Below are positions 24,829 to 33,528 of a stretch of 64,000 nucleotides of DNA, in pieces. A program made the translations under genes and the position numbers. Source of the DNA: an uncultured Haliea sp. (GTDB lineage: Bacteria > Pseudomonadota > Gammaproteobacteria > Pseudomonadales > Halieaceae); NCBI GenBank assembly GCA_947258585.1, contig CAMYIZ010000047.1, positions 154,741-218,740 on the forward strand, given 5' to 3'. The notes under the pieces were generated by a model that was not told the DNA's origin, did not search any database, and saw only the letters and a program-made list of their open reading frames with translations. The stretch's first letter is position 1; each line of letters opens with the position of its first letter.

Positions 24829-25488
24829 ATGGATAATCAATCGCAGCCGACAGCCAGCAGCACAAGTGGCGCCAAAAGAGGCACGGCCACGCGGCGGGCT
24901 GGTCGCATGACTGCGCAGCGACTGGTACACACGGCGCGCGACCTGTTAACCACGGAAAACCTGGAGAGATTCACCATGCGCGCGGTGGCAGATCGCGCCG
25001 GCGTGAGCCTTGCCAATCTACAGTACTATTTTCCCAATAAAAAAGACCTGGCACGGGCTCTCTACCTGGATGTTGGAGAGCATTACCGCGCAACCTACGC
25101 CGCCTGCCTTGCCAGCGCGCCGGAAGAACCCCTGGCGCGCTTGACCGCCATCCTGCGGTGGAACATGGAAGATATAACCCGGCGTTCCACCCAGCGATTT
25201 TTCATCCAACTCTGGGCCCTGTTGGGCTCCCTTGATGACTTCGAGGGTGAGTACCTTCGGGAGCTCTATGCCATTGACATCGATCAGCTCAGCGAGCATA
25301 TCCAGGCCCTGCAACCCGACCTCCCCGCAACTCAGATCCGGCAGCGCGCGACCCTGGTTGCTGCGCTTATCGAGGGCCTGCTGCTCTTGATCCGCGATGT
25401 GGACGGGGATGCTCGCCGACGGCAGGCACTAGTGGAGGCCTGCGTCCAAGCCGCACTCGCCATCGCCACTGGCAGCGATCCGCGCTAA
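24829..25488 (+). CDS. TetR-family transcriptional regulator
   Basis: A 219-residue regulator. The helix-turn-helix is FTMRAVADRAGVSLANLQYY, followed by FPNKKDLARALYLDV, and an all-helical ligand domain. I chose the ATG at 24829 (MDNQSQ); no good ribosome site precedes it, and a -35-like TTTACA at 24788 with a GATATA at 24812 would give a very short leader. It is divergent from TonB receptor 2 and ends in a four-base overlap with the convergent flavoprotein gene. It may repress the receptor-ALDH-amine dehydrogenase block; that is inferred from position. Confidence 0.92.
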   Translation: MDNQSQPTASSTSGAKRGTATRRAGRMTAQRLVHTARDLLTTENLERFTMRAVADRAGVSLANLQYYFPNKKDLARALYLDVGEHYRATYAACLASAPEEPLARLTAILRWNMEDITRRSTQRFFIQLWALLGSLDDFEGEYLRELYAIDIDQLSEHIQALQPDLPATQIRQRATLVAALIEGLLLLIRDVDGDARRRQALVEACVQAALAIATGSDPR

Positions 25489-27461
25489 CCCAACTCGAGA
25501 ATCTGCCTGACTGCTCTCTCTCCTTCTGCCACAGCACCCTCCCACATCTGGGCCCCCTCCAGTTCCGAATGCGCGAAGCGCACCCTGCCATAGCCTTCGC
25601 GAACAATCTCTCTCGGCGCGGGCTTACCGTCCTTGCCAAACTGGAACCCCGGTGGACACACGACGTAGGCGTGCCCCTGACGATTGACAACGATGCCCGC
25701 AATATCACCCTTGGCGTCAAAGCCGTAGGGGGCGAACATTTTGGTAAACTGATCAACGACTTTTTCTTCGATCTCCTTGTAAGACATGCCGAACAGCTGC
25801 ATCCGCGCAGCCACTGTCTGTTGCTCGGGAGACAATCCCGGATTGCAAAAAGAATTGTACATGGTCAGCACAGTTGGTTTTGATGGATCAAGCGGCATTG
25901 GTGCCTTGCCGTCAATGATCATCTGCCGACGCAGACTGAAAAACCAGCCAAACTCACCAAACCAGCGAACCGCACTGGCTCCAAGCTTTTCCAGGAATTT
26001 CCAGTTCCTCAGCGCCACATTCACAGTTGCTATCGGAGCATGCATGAACGTGTCCATGGCTTCCTGCAGCTGCGGCGGCAAATCGCTGACAATACGTTTG
26101 TTGAGGTGCTGCTGACCAGCGACAATCACATTTTTCCCGGTCAGTCTCTTGAGCTGACCATTGTTTCGATAGGTCACGCTGACGGTTTTTGCTGAATCTG
26201 AGTGGCCTATGTGCCTGACATCGACAACCATGGAGGACAGGCGAATTCGAACCGGCTCATTGGCCCTGTCCAGGTTTTCCCATTGCACGGAACCGAACAG
26301 GACATCCGTCAGGCCCATCCCTCCGGGAAAGGCGGCAGGAATCAGGTTTTTCACAATGTAACGCAACTGCCCCGTGTTTCCGCCTGGAAAACTTGCCAAC
26401 CAAACGCGATCAGTTGGATCGGAGAAAGGGGGCCCCGGGTAGCGATCGTAGGCAACCACGCCCGGTTGTAAAAATCGATAGGCGGAATAGGCAGACGCGA
26501 CATCCGAACCAAGCCCGGTACCCATTGCCGCCATCTGTGGATTCAAGTAGGTATGCACATCGCTCTTGATGCCCATCTCATTGACCAGGAAGTCCTTGTA
26601 GGTCATGGAATCAAGCCACTGCTGCCAATCATCGCGTTGCGGTGGCTGCCGATAGGTCTCCATCCAGATCATGTCCTGCTTCAGCTGGTCCGAAACAGGT
26701 GCATCGGCAAACCGGTTCTGCCAGGGATTGAGCACGAATCCATGATCTTCATAGAAGAACGCCTGATCCGCGCTCTCCCATGCAATGTGCATTGGGCTGT
26801 ACACGTCCATGGGGATCGTGATTTTTTTGGACAGACCCTCGGCTTCCTGCCATTCAAAGTGTTCGGGCAAATTCATTTCCCGCCAGAGGGGTGCACCAAA
26901 ACCGGCATCAATCGCTTCGTTGATCGGGTATACGTTGCCATTTGATCCCTGGGGCCCCCAGAGATGATAGCCGTCCACTTCGAATTCGTTTTGTCTGGCC
27001 TCGCCGCCAAAAATTGGAGCAGCATCAAATACGATGACTTTGCTGTTCGGGCGCTCTACGCGATAGCGGTAGGCAGCCGCGAGCCCGGCAAAACCAGCAC
27101 CAACAACAACAAGATCGTATTCCTCGCCCGTGTCTTCCGCGGACCGCACAGCGGTCTTGAGATCGCGGTTTCGTATAGTGTGGGCGGCGTTTACCAATTC
27201 ATGCGTGTTGCCGTTCGCATCTGCATAATCTCCAATGCCGCCTGGACCAGTCCAATCAGGACCCAAGCCGGTCAACGGCGTGGGCATTGAACGCCCCAGC
27301 TTGAACCCCTTGCCTTGACTCTGCGCCAGCGCGGTGGGGGACTTCATCGCCAGCAGTGAAGCACCCGCCCCAACAAGTGTTCCCCCGACGAAGTCGCGCC
27401 GCGTGACCGTGGGGCCAAGCTCTTGATGCTTGTCTGTCTTGGTGTCTTTGCTATCGCTCAC
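25485..27461 (-). CDS. Tat-exported FAD amine oxidoreductase (spermidine dehydrogenase-like)
   Basis: A 658-residue flavoprotein with a twin-arginine leader (TVTRRDFVGGTLVGAGAS) and an FAD-binding Rossmann motif, LVVVGAGFAGLAAAYRYR. The body (LGSDVASAYSAYRFLQPGV, FPGGNTGQLRYIVKN, IVVNRQGHAYV) resembles periplasmic spermidine dehydrogenases of pseudomonads. I chose the GTG at 27461, which has GGAGG eight bases upstream. The TTG at 27476 has no such site. If the assignment is right, it oxidises a polyamine or related amine in the periplasm, giving an aminoaldehyde. It sits beside a secreted SnoaL-like protein on the same strand. The specific substrate is not shown by the sequence. Confidence 0.85.
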   Translation of the reverse strand: MSDSKDTKTDKHQELGPTVTRRDFVGGTLVGAGASLLAMKSPTALAQSQGKGFKLGRSMPTPLTGLGPDWTGPGGIGDYADANGNTHELVNAAHTIRNRDLKTAVRSAEDTGEEYDLVVVGAGFAGLAAAYRYRVERPNSKVIVFDAAPIFGGEARQNEFEVDGYHLWGPQGSNGNVYPINEAIDAGFGAPLWREMNLPEHFEWQEAEGLSKKITIPMDVYSPMHIAWESADQAFFYEDHGFVLNPWQNRFADAPVSDQLKQDMIWMETYRQPPQRDDWQQWLDSMTYKDFLVNEMGIKSDVHTYLNPQMAAMGTGLGSDVASAYSAYRFLQPGVVAYDRYPGPPFSDPTDRVWLASFPGGNTGQLRYIVKNLIPAAFPGGMGLTDVLFGSVQWENLDRANEPVRIRLSSMVVDVRHIGHSDSAKTVSVTYRNNGQLKRLTGKNVIVAGQQHLNKRIVSDLPPQLQEAMDTFMHAPIATVNVALRNWKFLEKLGASAVRWFGEFGWFFSLRRQMIIDGKAPMPLDPSKPTVLTMYNSFCNPGLSPEQQTVAARMQLFGMSYKEIEEKVVDQFTKMFAPYGFDAKGDIAGIVVNRQGHAYVVCPPGFQFGKDGKPAPREIVREGYGRVRFAHSELEGAQMWEGAVAEGERAVRQILELG

Positions 27462-27518
27462 AGTGTAATCCTCCAATGCTGCAGCCAGGTGATCAGAGCC
27501 GACAGAAACACTCTGCCG

Positions 27519-27998
27519 TCAGAGCTGCGCCCTGTCGATCTTCTCAACATCGAAGGCGCCGAGCACATAGATATCGCCCTTGCACCACCACTCGCCGTCT
27601 ATGTTTTCCCACAGGAACAATATCTTGAAAGAGAATCCTTCGGTGTTCGGGTCCTTGGGCACGACGTGAAAATTGGCCCAATCCCAGCCTGCATCACCAT
27701 TGACATAGGTATGCACCGATTCCACTTGTACATTGAAGCCCTGCACAAGCTCCTCGTAGAGAGGCTGGATTTCAGCTCTGCCCATCAGGGTTTTGCCTTC
27801 GTTATCAGTCGCAATCACATCGACAGTGTAAAAGTTATTAATGATGGGCGTGGCATCAGCCGCGGCGAACGCTGCCTCTTTGATGGTGTATTTTGCTTCG
27901 ATAGCGGCTTTGAAGCTTGCCAATTCGGCCGCGTCCGCAGCAAATAAATGGGGACAAAACAGCAGCCAGATTGCTATGAAGAACTTCGTTGATTTCAC
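27519..27998 (-). CDS. Secreted SnoaL/DUF4440-like protein
   Basis: A 159-residue protein with a Sec signal peptide (FFIAIWLLFCPHLFAAD) and an NTF2-like fold: AAIEAKYTIKEAAFAAADAT, MGRAEIQPLYEELVQGF, and the C-terminal IDGEWWCKGDIYV strand. It starts with GTG at 27998, with GAGAGG eight bases upstream. It is 57 bases upstream of the Tat-exported flavoprotein and probably co-transcribed, so both act in the periplasm. No catalytic residues can be named; similar proteins are annotated only as DUF4440 or nuclear-transport-factor-2-like. Confidence 0.78.
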   Translation of the reverse strand: MKSTKFFIAIWLLFCPHLFAADAAELASFKAAIEAKYTIKEAAFAAADATPIINNFYTVDVIATDNEGKTLMGRAEIQPLYEELVQGFNVQVESVHTYVNGDAGWDWANFHVVPKDPNTEGFSFKILFLWENIDGEWWCKGDIYVLGAFDVEKIDRAQL

Positions 27999-28260
27999 TC
28001 AAGACACCTCTCAGGTTTAGCTAGCGGAATTCCAAATAGACTTATTAGGTCATCTGACAAATAATCGTAAAAGGATGAACCCTTGGGGTCAAATACTATT
28101 TCCCTCTAAAAAGAGATCCCTTTATTACCTTGTAAATGAAAATTGCGGTTGAATGCGCGCAGCTACCTGGGCAAGCGATGTTTGTCACTTCAACAACGCC
28201 TCCATTGATGCAGGTGGCTGCAGAGGCAAACTCGCTTGTGCAGCTACCCCTGACTTGCCG

Positions 28261-29289
28261 TCAGCTGGGACACATATATTCCCTGGCGCGCCTGCAGGCC
28301 ATCCTGATCAACGCCGGCGTCATCTCCTTCGCGGTCTGGGTTTCGGCTCGCGTATGTACCCAGCCAAGGTACGTGAAGCCACGCGCCAGAAAAAAAAGTG
28401 GCAGTGCCTGAACCTGCGCCTCGGGCAGCTCCCGGTGCTCTCTGTAACCGGCGATAAGCGCATCCAGGGCCTCGGGAAAGTGTTCCTCGTCCATCTCAAA
28501 ATAGAGGGCCGTCGCAATATCGAATAGATGCCAACCAAAACCCGCATCGTCAAAATCGATCAACCGAATATGATCACCATCTACCAACAGGTTCTCCGCC
28601 ACGCAATCGGCATGAATTACGCTGTAGCGGTTGGCGTTCTCTGGATCTGAGCGATAGTGTCCCAGGTCCTGCCGTACGCGTTTGCGCGCTTCCAGCAGCA
28701 ACGTGCGCTCCGCATCGGTAAGCGCCTCCAGCTCCCAGAAGGGCCCCCAGAAGGGAGCATCGCCCACCAGGCCCTCTATATCCCAGGCGTGACGTACGAA
28801 ACCCTCCGGCAGCACCCAGTCGATAGCCTGATTATGCAACCGCGCGGCGAGGCGACCAATCGTGTGGTAATTCTCCACCACGGCCTCGCGGCTCCTGACC
28901 CCCTGCTCTACCGAGCCCAACTGCTCGCCATCCACCCATTCAAAGATGTCGACCTGCCGCGGCTCGGGTACCGCATCCACGGCAACGACAGCAAACGGTT
29001 CGCCGGTCACCGTGGGCACCAGCGTGGGCACCTGGATGCCCGCATCTGCCAACGCACTCATCCATTGCAGCTCAGAGCGCAGTTCGGCGTCGGTGTGGTA
29101 CGCATGGCGATGAATTCGCAAGGCATAGTGCAGCCCAGCCGCTGTAGTGACCGAGAACACGGCATTCTCACGGTATTTGATAAGTTCAAGTGTGCTGCCC
29201 TGGAGATTCCACTGTGCCAATGCACATTCGGCCAACCTGCCCATGGCCAGCGCCTGTCCCGAGTCGTCCAGAGTGTAAAAATCTGTCAT
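28261..29289 (-). CDS. APH/choline-kinase-fold small-molecule kinase (hydroxylysine kinase-like)
   Basis: A 342-residue kinase of the aminoglycoside phosphotransferase fold. An N-lobe with YRENAVFSV and LRIHRHAY is followed by the hinge EWVDGEQLG, the catalytic loop VIHADCVAENLLV (HxD...N) and the metal-binding IDFDDAGFG. It starts 12 bases after the class III PLP enzyme. In animals the pair hydroxylysine kinase plus 5-phosphohydroxylysine phospho-lyase uses the same two folds, so a small amino-alcohol is a likely substrate here. Homoserine, ethanolamine or antibiotic kinases of the same fold cannot be excluded. The pairing is what suggests the role. Confidence 0.85.
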   Translation of the reverse strand: MTDFYTLDDSGQALAMGRLAECALAQWNLQGSTLELIKYRENAVFSVTTAAGLHYALRIHRHAYHTDAELRSELQWMSALADAGIQVPTLVPTVTGEPFAVVAVDAVPEPRQVDIFEWVDGEQLGSVEQGVRSREAVVENYHTIGRLAARLHNQAIDWVLPEGFVRHAWDIEGLVGDAPFWGPFWELEALTDAERTLLLEARKRVRQDLGHYRSDPENANRYSVIHADCVAENLLVDGDHIRLIDFDDAGFGWHLFDIATALYFEMDEEHFPEALDALIAGYREHRELPEAQVQALPLFFLARGFTYLGWVHTRAETQTAKEMTPALIRMACRRAREYMCPS

Positions 29290-29301
29290 TGGATTCTCCT
29301 G

Positions 29302-30591
29302 TTACAACTGGGCAAGACAAGTATCCAATGTATCCAGAAGCTGCTCGGCATTGGCCTTCGAAAACGGCATGGGCGGACGTAACTTCAGGACGTTATCATG
29401 GGGGCCAATTCGGCTGATCAGGACGCCGCGTTGGCACATGGCGTTAATCAATCGACCCGCTGCCGCGGTCGCGGGCGCTCGCCTGCCATGGTCCTCTACC
29501 AGCTCAACGGCAAAGAACAGGCCCTTATCACGCACATCCCCGATGATGTCATGGCGCTGCTGCAACGCACGCAGACCACCGGCGACAAAGGCACCTACCT
29601 GGACAGCGTTGTCCAGCAGTTGCTCCTGTTCGAGCACATCCAGCACGGCCATGCCAACCGCGCAGGAAACTGGATTGCCACCAAACGTATTGAAGTACAT
29701 ACCCCACTCCCCGAAGGCCTCGACGAGATCAGCCCGTGCAATCACCGCCGCCATCGGATGCCCATTACCCATCGGTTTTCCAAGCGTAACGATGTCAGGT
29801 AGTACATTTTCGAATTGGTGTCCCCACCAGTGTTTGCCGGAGCGGCCGAAGCCTGCCTGTACCTCATCAGCAATGAACAGCCCGCCGGCGGCGTGCACAT
29901 GTCCCACAGCTTTCCGAAGGTAGTCGGGAGGGAGAGTTACCAAACCCTCATTGGCAAACAGCGGGCAGACCAGCATACCGGCAAACCCGATACCCTCTTC
30001 TTCAAAGGCGTCTATGGCGCCCTTCACCGAATTTGCATAGGCATCGGCGAGATCGTCCTGTGCCACCCCCGCCACACCATGGTAGGAATCCGGCACCGGC
30101 ACTGCCTTTACCCGTTTGGAGGTTGCGGCTTCGGGCATGAAGGCCGTACCCAGCTCACTCACTGCCTCGGTATTACCGTGATAGGCGCATGCGCTTACGA
30201 TAATGCCCTGCTTCCCGGTGTGCTGCCGCGCCATGCGCAGAGCCTGCTCATTGGCTTCGCTACCGGTACACACCAACATCGCCATGGACAGCGAATCGTC
30301 GAACTTGGCGGTCAGCCGCTCCGCATAATTGACGATATTCTCATGTAGATAGCGTGTGTGGGTATTCAACGTCGACGCCTGTGCTGCCAGCGCCTCGACA
30401 ACCCGCGGATGACAGTGGCCGACGTGTGCTACATTGTTGTAGACATCCAGATAACGCTTGCCGTCGGCGTCCCACAGCCACACTCCTTCGCCGCGCACCA
30501 GGTGCAGGGGCTGTTCGTAGAATAGCGGCGAGTGCGTGCCCAGTACTTTGTGACGCCGCTCCAGCAGTTCTCTATTGTCCATAGAATCCAT
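29302..30591 (-). CDS. Class III PLP enzyme of AGXT2L type (phospho-lyase-like aminotransferase fold)
   Basis: A 429-residue fold-type I class III aminotransferase. The segments NNVAHVGHCHPRVVEAL, LHENIVNYAERL, CTGSEANEQALRMAR and LGKPMGNGHPMAAV (with the PLP Lys) match the AGXT2L1/AGXT2L2 group. That group eliminates phosphate and ammonia from phosphoethanolamine or phosphohydroxylysine, giving an aldehyde, and does not transaminate. I chose the ATG at 30591, with AGGTGG six bases upstream; it lies within the last codons of the SDR gene. It is followed by the kinase that would make its phosphorylated substrate. A plain aminotransferase role remains possible. Confidence 0.87.
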   Translation of the reverse strand: MDSMDNRELLERRHKVLGTHSPLFYEQPLHLVRGEGVWLWDADGKRYLDVYNNVAHVGHCHPRVVEALAAQASTLNTHTRYLHENIVNYAERLTAKFDDSLSMAMLVCTGSEANEQALRMARQHTGKQGIIVSACAYHGNTEAVSELGTAFMPEAATSKRVKAVPVPDSYHGVAGVAQDDLADAYANSVKGAIDAFEEEGIGFAGMLVCPLFANEGLVTLPPDYLRKAVGHVHAAGGLFIADEVQAGFGRSGKHWWGHQFENVLPDIVTLGKPMGNGHPMAAVIARADLVEAFGEWGMYFNTFGGNPVSCAVGMAVLDVLEQEQLLDNAVQVGAFVAGGLRALQQRHDIIGDVRDKGLFFAVELVEDHGRRAPATAAAGRLINAMCQRGVLISRIGPHDNVLKLRPPMPFSKANAEQLLDTLDTCLAQL

Positions 30592-31363
30592 CCATAACCA
30601 CCTGACTTTCTGGAAGTGTTGAACCACCGTCCACCACAATTGTCTGGCCAGTAATATACGACGCTTCCTCAGAGGCGAGGAACAACATGGTGTTGGCAAT
30701 ATCCTCAGGCTTCCCGAGATGTCCCTTGGGGATACAGCGAGCCATGGCCCCCAAGTCCTCTTCATCACCCAGCGCAGACATGGCAGCGGTCAATATATAG
30801 CCTGGCTCGACGCCGTTAACCGTAATTTCTTCACGCGCATACTCGAGCGCCGCTGTGCGAATGAAACCGTTCATGCCGCCCTTGGACATGGCGTAGTGGG
30901 AAGTACCAGGCATCGCCACGCGCGGGCCGGTCACCGAGGACGTAAAGATCAGGCGGCCGAAATTCTGACTCCTGAAATGGGGCACGCTGGCCTGCGTGAG
31001 CCAGACCGCCGCTTTCATATTCACGGCCAGGGTTTCCTCCATCACCTCGTCCGAAAGTTCGTCCACGGTGTGCAGCGGATAGACTGCCGCATTATGCACG
31101 GCGATATCCAGACGGCCATAGTGTGCGACCGTCTCGGCGACCACACGCTCGACCTCGCTACGCTTGCCAATATCGCATTGCACCAGAAACGCGTCTCCGC
31201 CCGCTGCAACAACATCGTCGACAGTTTTCTGGCCATTGCCTGCTGAACGTGTTGCTACGACGATCCCGGCGCCCGCGGCTGCAAAAACCTTCGCAATACC
31301 CTCGCCAATTCCCTGGCCAGAGCCGGTCACGATGGCCACCTTTCCTGTTAGATCTCCCAGCAT
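30572..31363 (-). CDS. Short-chain dehydrogenase/reductase
   Basis: A 263-residue classical SDR. It has the nucleotide motif TGSGQGIG at residues 13-20, the NAA motif in VHNAAVYP, the catalytic Ser in FTSSVTGP and the YxxxK in YAMSK. The end, ITGQTIVVDGGST, is typical of NAD(H)-dependent members. Its last 20 bases overlap the start of the PLP enzyme, so the two are co-translated. It may oxidise or reduce a hydroxyl or carbonyl on the same amino-alcohol pathway. Substrate unknown. Confidence 0.92.
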   Translation of the reverse strand: MLGDLTGKVAIVTGSGQGIGEGIAKVFAAAGAGIVVATRSAGNGQKTVDDVVAAGGDAFLVQCDIGKRSEVERVVAETVAHYGRLDIAVHNAAVYPLHTVDELSDEVMEETLAVNMKAAVWLTQASVPHFRSQNFGRLIFTSSVTGPRVAMPGTSHYAMSKGGMNGFIRTAALEYAREEITVNGVEPGYILTAAMSALGDEEDLGAMARCIPKGHLGKPEDIANTMLFLASEEASYITGQTIVVDGGSTLPESQVVMDGFYGQ

Positions 31364-31432
31364 GTACCTGCTCCGTCGACTTATCCGTTCCTTGACGCTT
31401 GAGCGAAGGATAGGACAGGGGTTGCCGCGACG

Positions 31433-32188
31433 CTATCCGCCAAAAGGATGAGGGCCTCCAGAGCCGAATACATCACTCTGCAGGCGGGCGCTCAGCGCCG
31501 TCCGCGAAGAGACTTCCGCTTTTTGAAAAAGATGCTGAATGTGGGTTTTTACGGTTGCCAGGCTAAGCCCCAACTCCCGCGCGACCTCTTTGTTTGAGGC
31601 ACCAGCCACAACCAGCTCCAATACGTCGACCTCGCGATCCGTCAGGCTGAATCTAGCCTGGGCATCGCGCCGCTGCTCTACCCGCTTTGGCAAGTACACG
31701 CAGTTAAGCGCGTACTCCAAAAACGGTTGCAGCTTGCGCAGGTGGGCAAGCTCCTGTTGCGTAAACGGCCCCTTGGAGGCAGCACGCAACATCGTCACCA
31801 CCGCGATAATTTTGCCAGCGCTACGGAACAGCATATCCGCCACGTGGCGATGATCATTGGGAACCATGAAATCCCTGTAGTATTGTGATTGCAGCAGTTC
31901 AGCCTCGCCGATCTGCTCGTCAATACACACGACGCGATCTTCAGTGTTGCAGAACTTTGCCGGGTTCAATGGATCCATGTCGCGAAAGTCGCTGGCATAG
32001 GATCGCTCTACATCAGCGTCCAGCTTGTGCAGCACCACACCTCGGTGGCGCATGTCCGGACCCACCAGGTAAAATGCCAGCGAACTCATATCGAACAAAG
32101 AGTCGATCAAATTCAAGCTCTCACGCTGGAAGCGATTGGGAAATTCAACACTGGGATAATGCCCCGTCATACTTTTGGTCGATGGCAC
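31433..32188 (-). CDS. LuxR-family transcriptional regulator
   Basis: A 251-residue protein with an N-terminal sensory domain (FDMSSLAFYLVGPDMRHRGV through MLFRSAGKIIAVV, PAS/GAF-like in layout) and a C-terminal LuxR helix-turn-helix, FSLTDREVDVLELVVAGASN then LGLSLATVKTHIQHLFQKA. It lacks a clear receiver Asp, so it is not a standard response regulator. The GTG at 32188 has GGAGG five bases upstream. The gene is divergent from the MFS carrier (61 bases between starts) and lies upstream of the SDR-PLP-kinase genes, so it may control both. Confidence 0.9.
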   Translation of the reverse strand: MPSTKSMTGHYPSVEFPNRFQRESLNLIDSLFDMSSLAFYLVGPDMRHRGVVLHKLDADVERSYASDFRDMDPLNPAKFCNTEDRVVCIDEQIGEAELLQSQYYRDFMVPNDHRHVADMLFRSAGKIIAVVTMLRAASKGPFTQQELAHLRKLQPFLEYALNCVYLPKRVEQRRDAQARFSLTDREVDVLELVVAGASNKEVARELGLSLATVKTHIQHLFQKAEVSSRTALSARLQSDVFGSGGPHPFGG

Positions 32189-32249
32189 AAAAACCTCCGC
32201 CGCGCATACTGCGCTCTATACCAGCCCAACAATAACTGGAGAGTACGAC

Positions 32250-33425
32250 ATGGTGAGCGAGTGCAACAGGCCCACGCTTGATGTGAACAGTGCCCGTGCG
32301 CTGTTCGCGACGGTCTATCTCGGCGTGATTGGCGCATCAGTGTTTATCGTACAGCCCGGATTTGTGCAGGGTCTGGTGCAGTTTTACAGATATTCCGAGC
32401 AACAGGCCGGGTATACTGCCTCCGCAGAGATATGGGGTCTCGCGCTCACGACCGTTGTATTGGCCGCAGGTGGGCACAATTGGAGTTGGCGCCTCATACT
32501 CAAGCTGTCTATCGCGCTGTTTGGCGTCGGCAATCTCGCCTCGCTGATGACAACAGACGCCACCGTCTTCAGCAGCCTCCGTTTTATCGCCGGACTCGGT
32601 TCCGGCGGCCTGGTGTCGCTCACATTCACCATCATGGGCCTGACCAGGCTGCCGGATCGCAATTTCGGCTACATGATCATGGGCGTTCTCACCTACGGCG
32701 CTCTTGGCCTTTGGGTGATGCCGCAGGCGTTCGATGTAATTGGCATGCAGGGAGTCATTGTATTTTTTGCGCTGTTTGCCTTGAGTGGCTGGCCGTTGAT
32801 CAATCGGTTACCGGATTCCGGAGAGGAACATCTACAGGTTGAGGAAGACGCCATCTGCCTGCCGCAGGTGTTCCGGGTGCTTGCCATCATCGCAATGTTT
32901 ACCTACTTCCTCGCCCAAGGTGTGATCTGGGCCTATCTGTTCCTCATCGGCCTGAATGGGGGCGTCAGTGAGCAGGGAGTGGCCAACGGCTTGATGCTGT
33001 CGCAGTTTTTCGGAATCGCTGGCGCATTCGTCCCCACGCTCCTGGGGCATCGCTATGGCCGCATACTGCCTCTCAGCGTGGGCATCATCGGCGGATCACT
33101 GGTGCTGTATGCTCTCTATGGCACGTTCACAGCGACGACCTACGCCGTGACTGTCTGCGCGTACAACTTTGCCTGGAACATGACCCACCCATTCCTGTTG
33201 GGCGCCATGGCAAGCTTCGACCAGTATGGCCGGGTAGTCGTATATGCGATCGCCGCGCAAATGCTTGGCCTGGCCATGGGCCCGGCCTTTGCGGCATCGC
33301 TGCTCAACGGGGGACACTACGCCTCGGTCATCAGGGCCGGCATTGCCATATTTGTGCTGTCGTGGCTGTTTATAATGGCACCACTGCTCAAGCACCGACA
33401 AACCCTGAACACCGAACCGGGGTGA
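32250..33425 (+). CDS. MFS transporter
   Basis: A 391-residue permease with about twelve hydrophobic helices, beginning LFATVYLGVIGASVFIVQPG and ending IRAGIAIFVLSWLFIMAPLL. A short cytoplasmic loop (NRLPDSGEEHLQVEEDAICL) lies in the middle. The ATG at 32250 has GGAGAG seven bases upstream; the longer frame is not used. It is divergent from the LuxR gene and is the likely uptake carrier for the compound handled by the kinase/PLP/SDR genes, which is inferred from position. Confidence 0.9.
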   Translation: MVSECNRPTLDVNSARALFATVYLGVIGASVFIVQPGFVQGLVQFYRYSEQQAGYTASAEIWGLALTTVVLAAGGHNWSWRLILKLSIALFGVGNLASLMTTDATVFSSLRFIAGLGSGGLVSLTFTIMGLTRLPDRNFGYMIMGVLTYGALGLWVMPQAFDVIGMQGVIVFFALFALSGWPLINRLPDSGEEHLQVEEDAICLPQVFRVLAIIAMFTYFLAQGVIWAYLFLIGLNGGVSEQGVANGLMLSQFFGIAGAFVPTLLGHRYGRILPLSVGIIGGSLVLYALYGTFTATTYAVTVCAYNFAWNMTHPFLLGAMASFDQYGRVVVYAIAAQMLGLAMGPAFAASLLNGGHYASVIRAGIAIFVLSWLFIMAPLLKHRQTLNTEPG

Positions 33426-33528
33426 ACGACAATATCGAGCAGAGGGCGGCCGAGTTACTGTTCTGTGCCGGCGGTGTCTGGTCGCCTGCACTCTGAATTC
33501 ATCGACCATACTGGCAGGCAGGGGCGGT

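Noticed and set aside
27999..28260. A possible promoter or small RNA in the 262 bases between kinase end and the SnoaL-like gene start
   Set aside because: AT-rich with poor -35/-10 matches and no stable long hairpin; I see nothing firm here.
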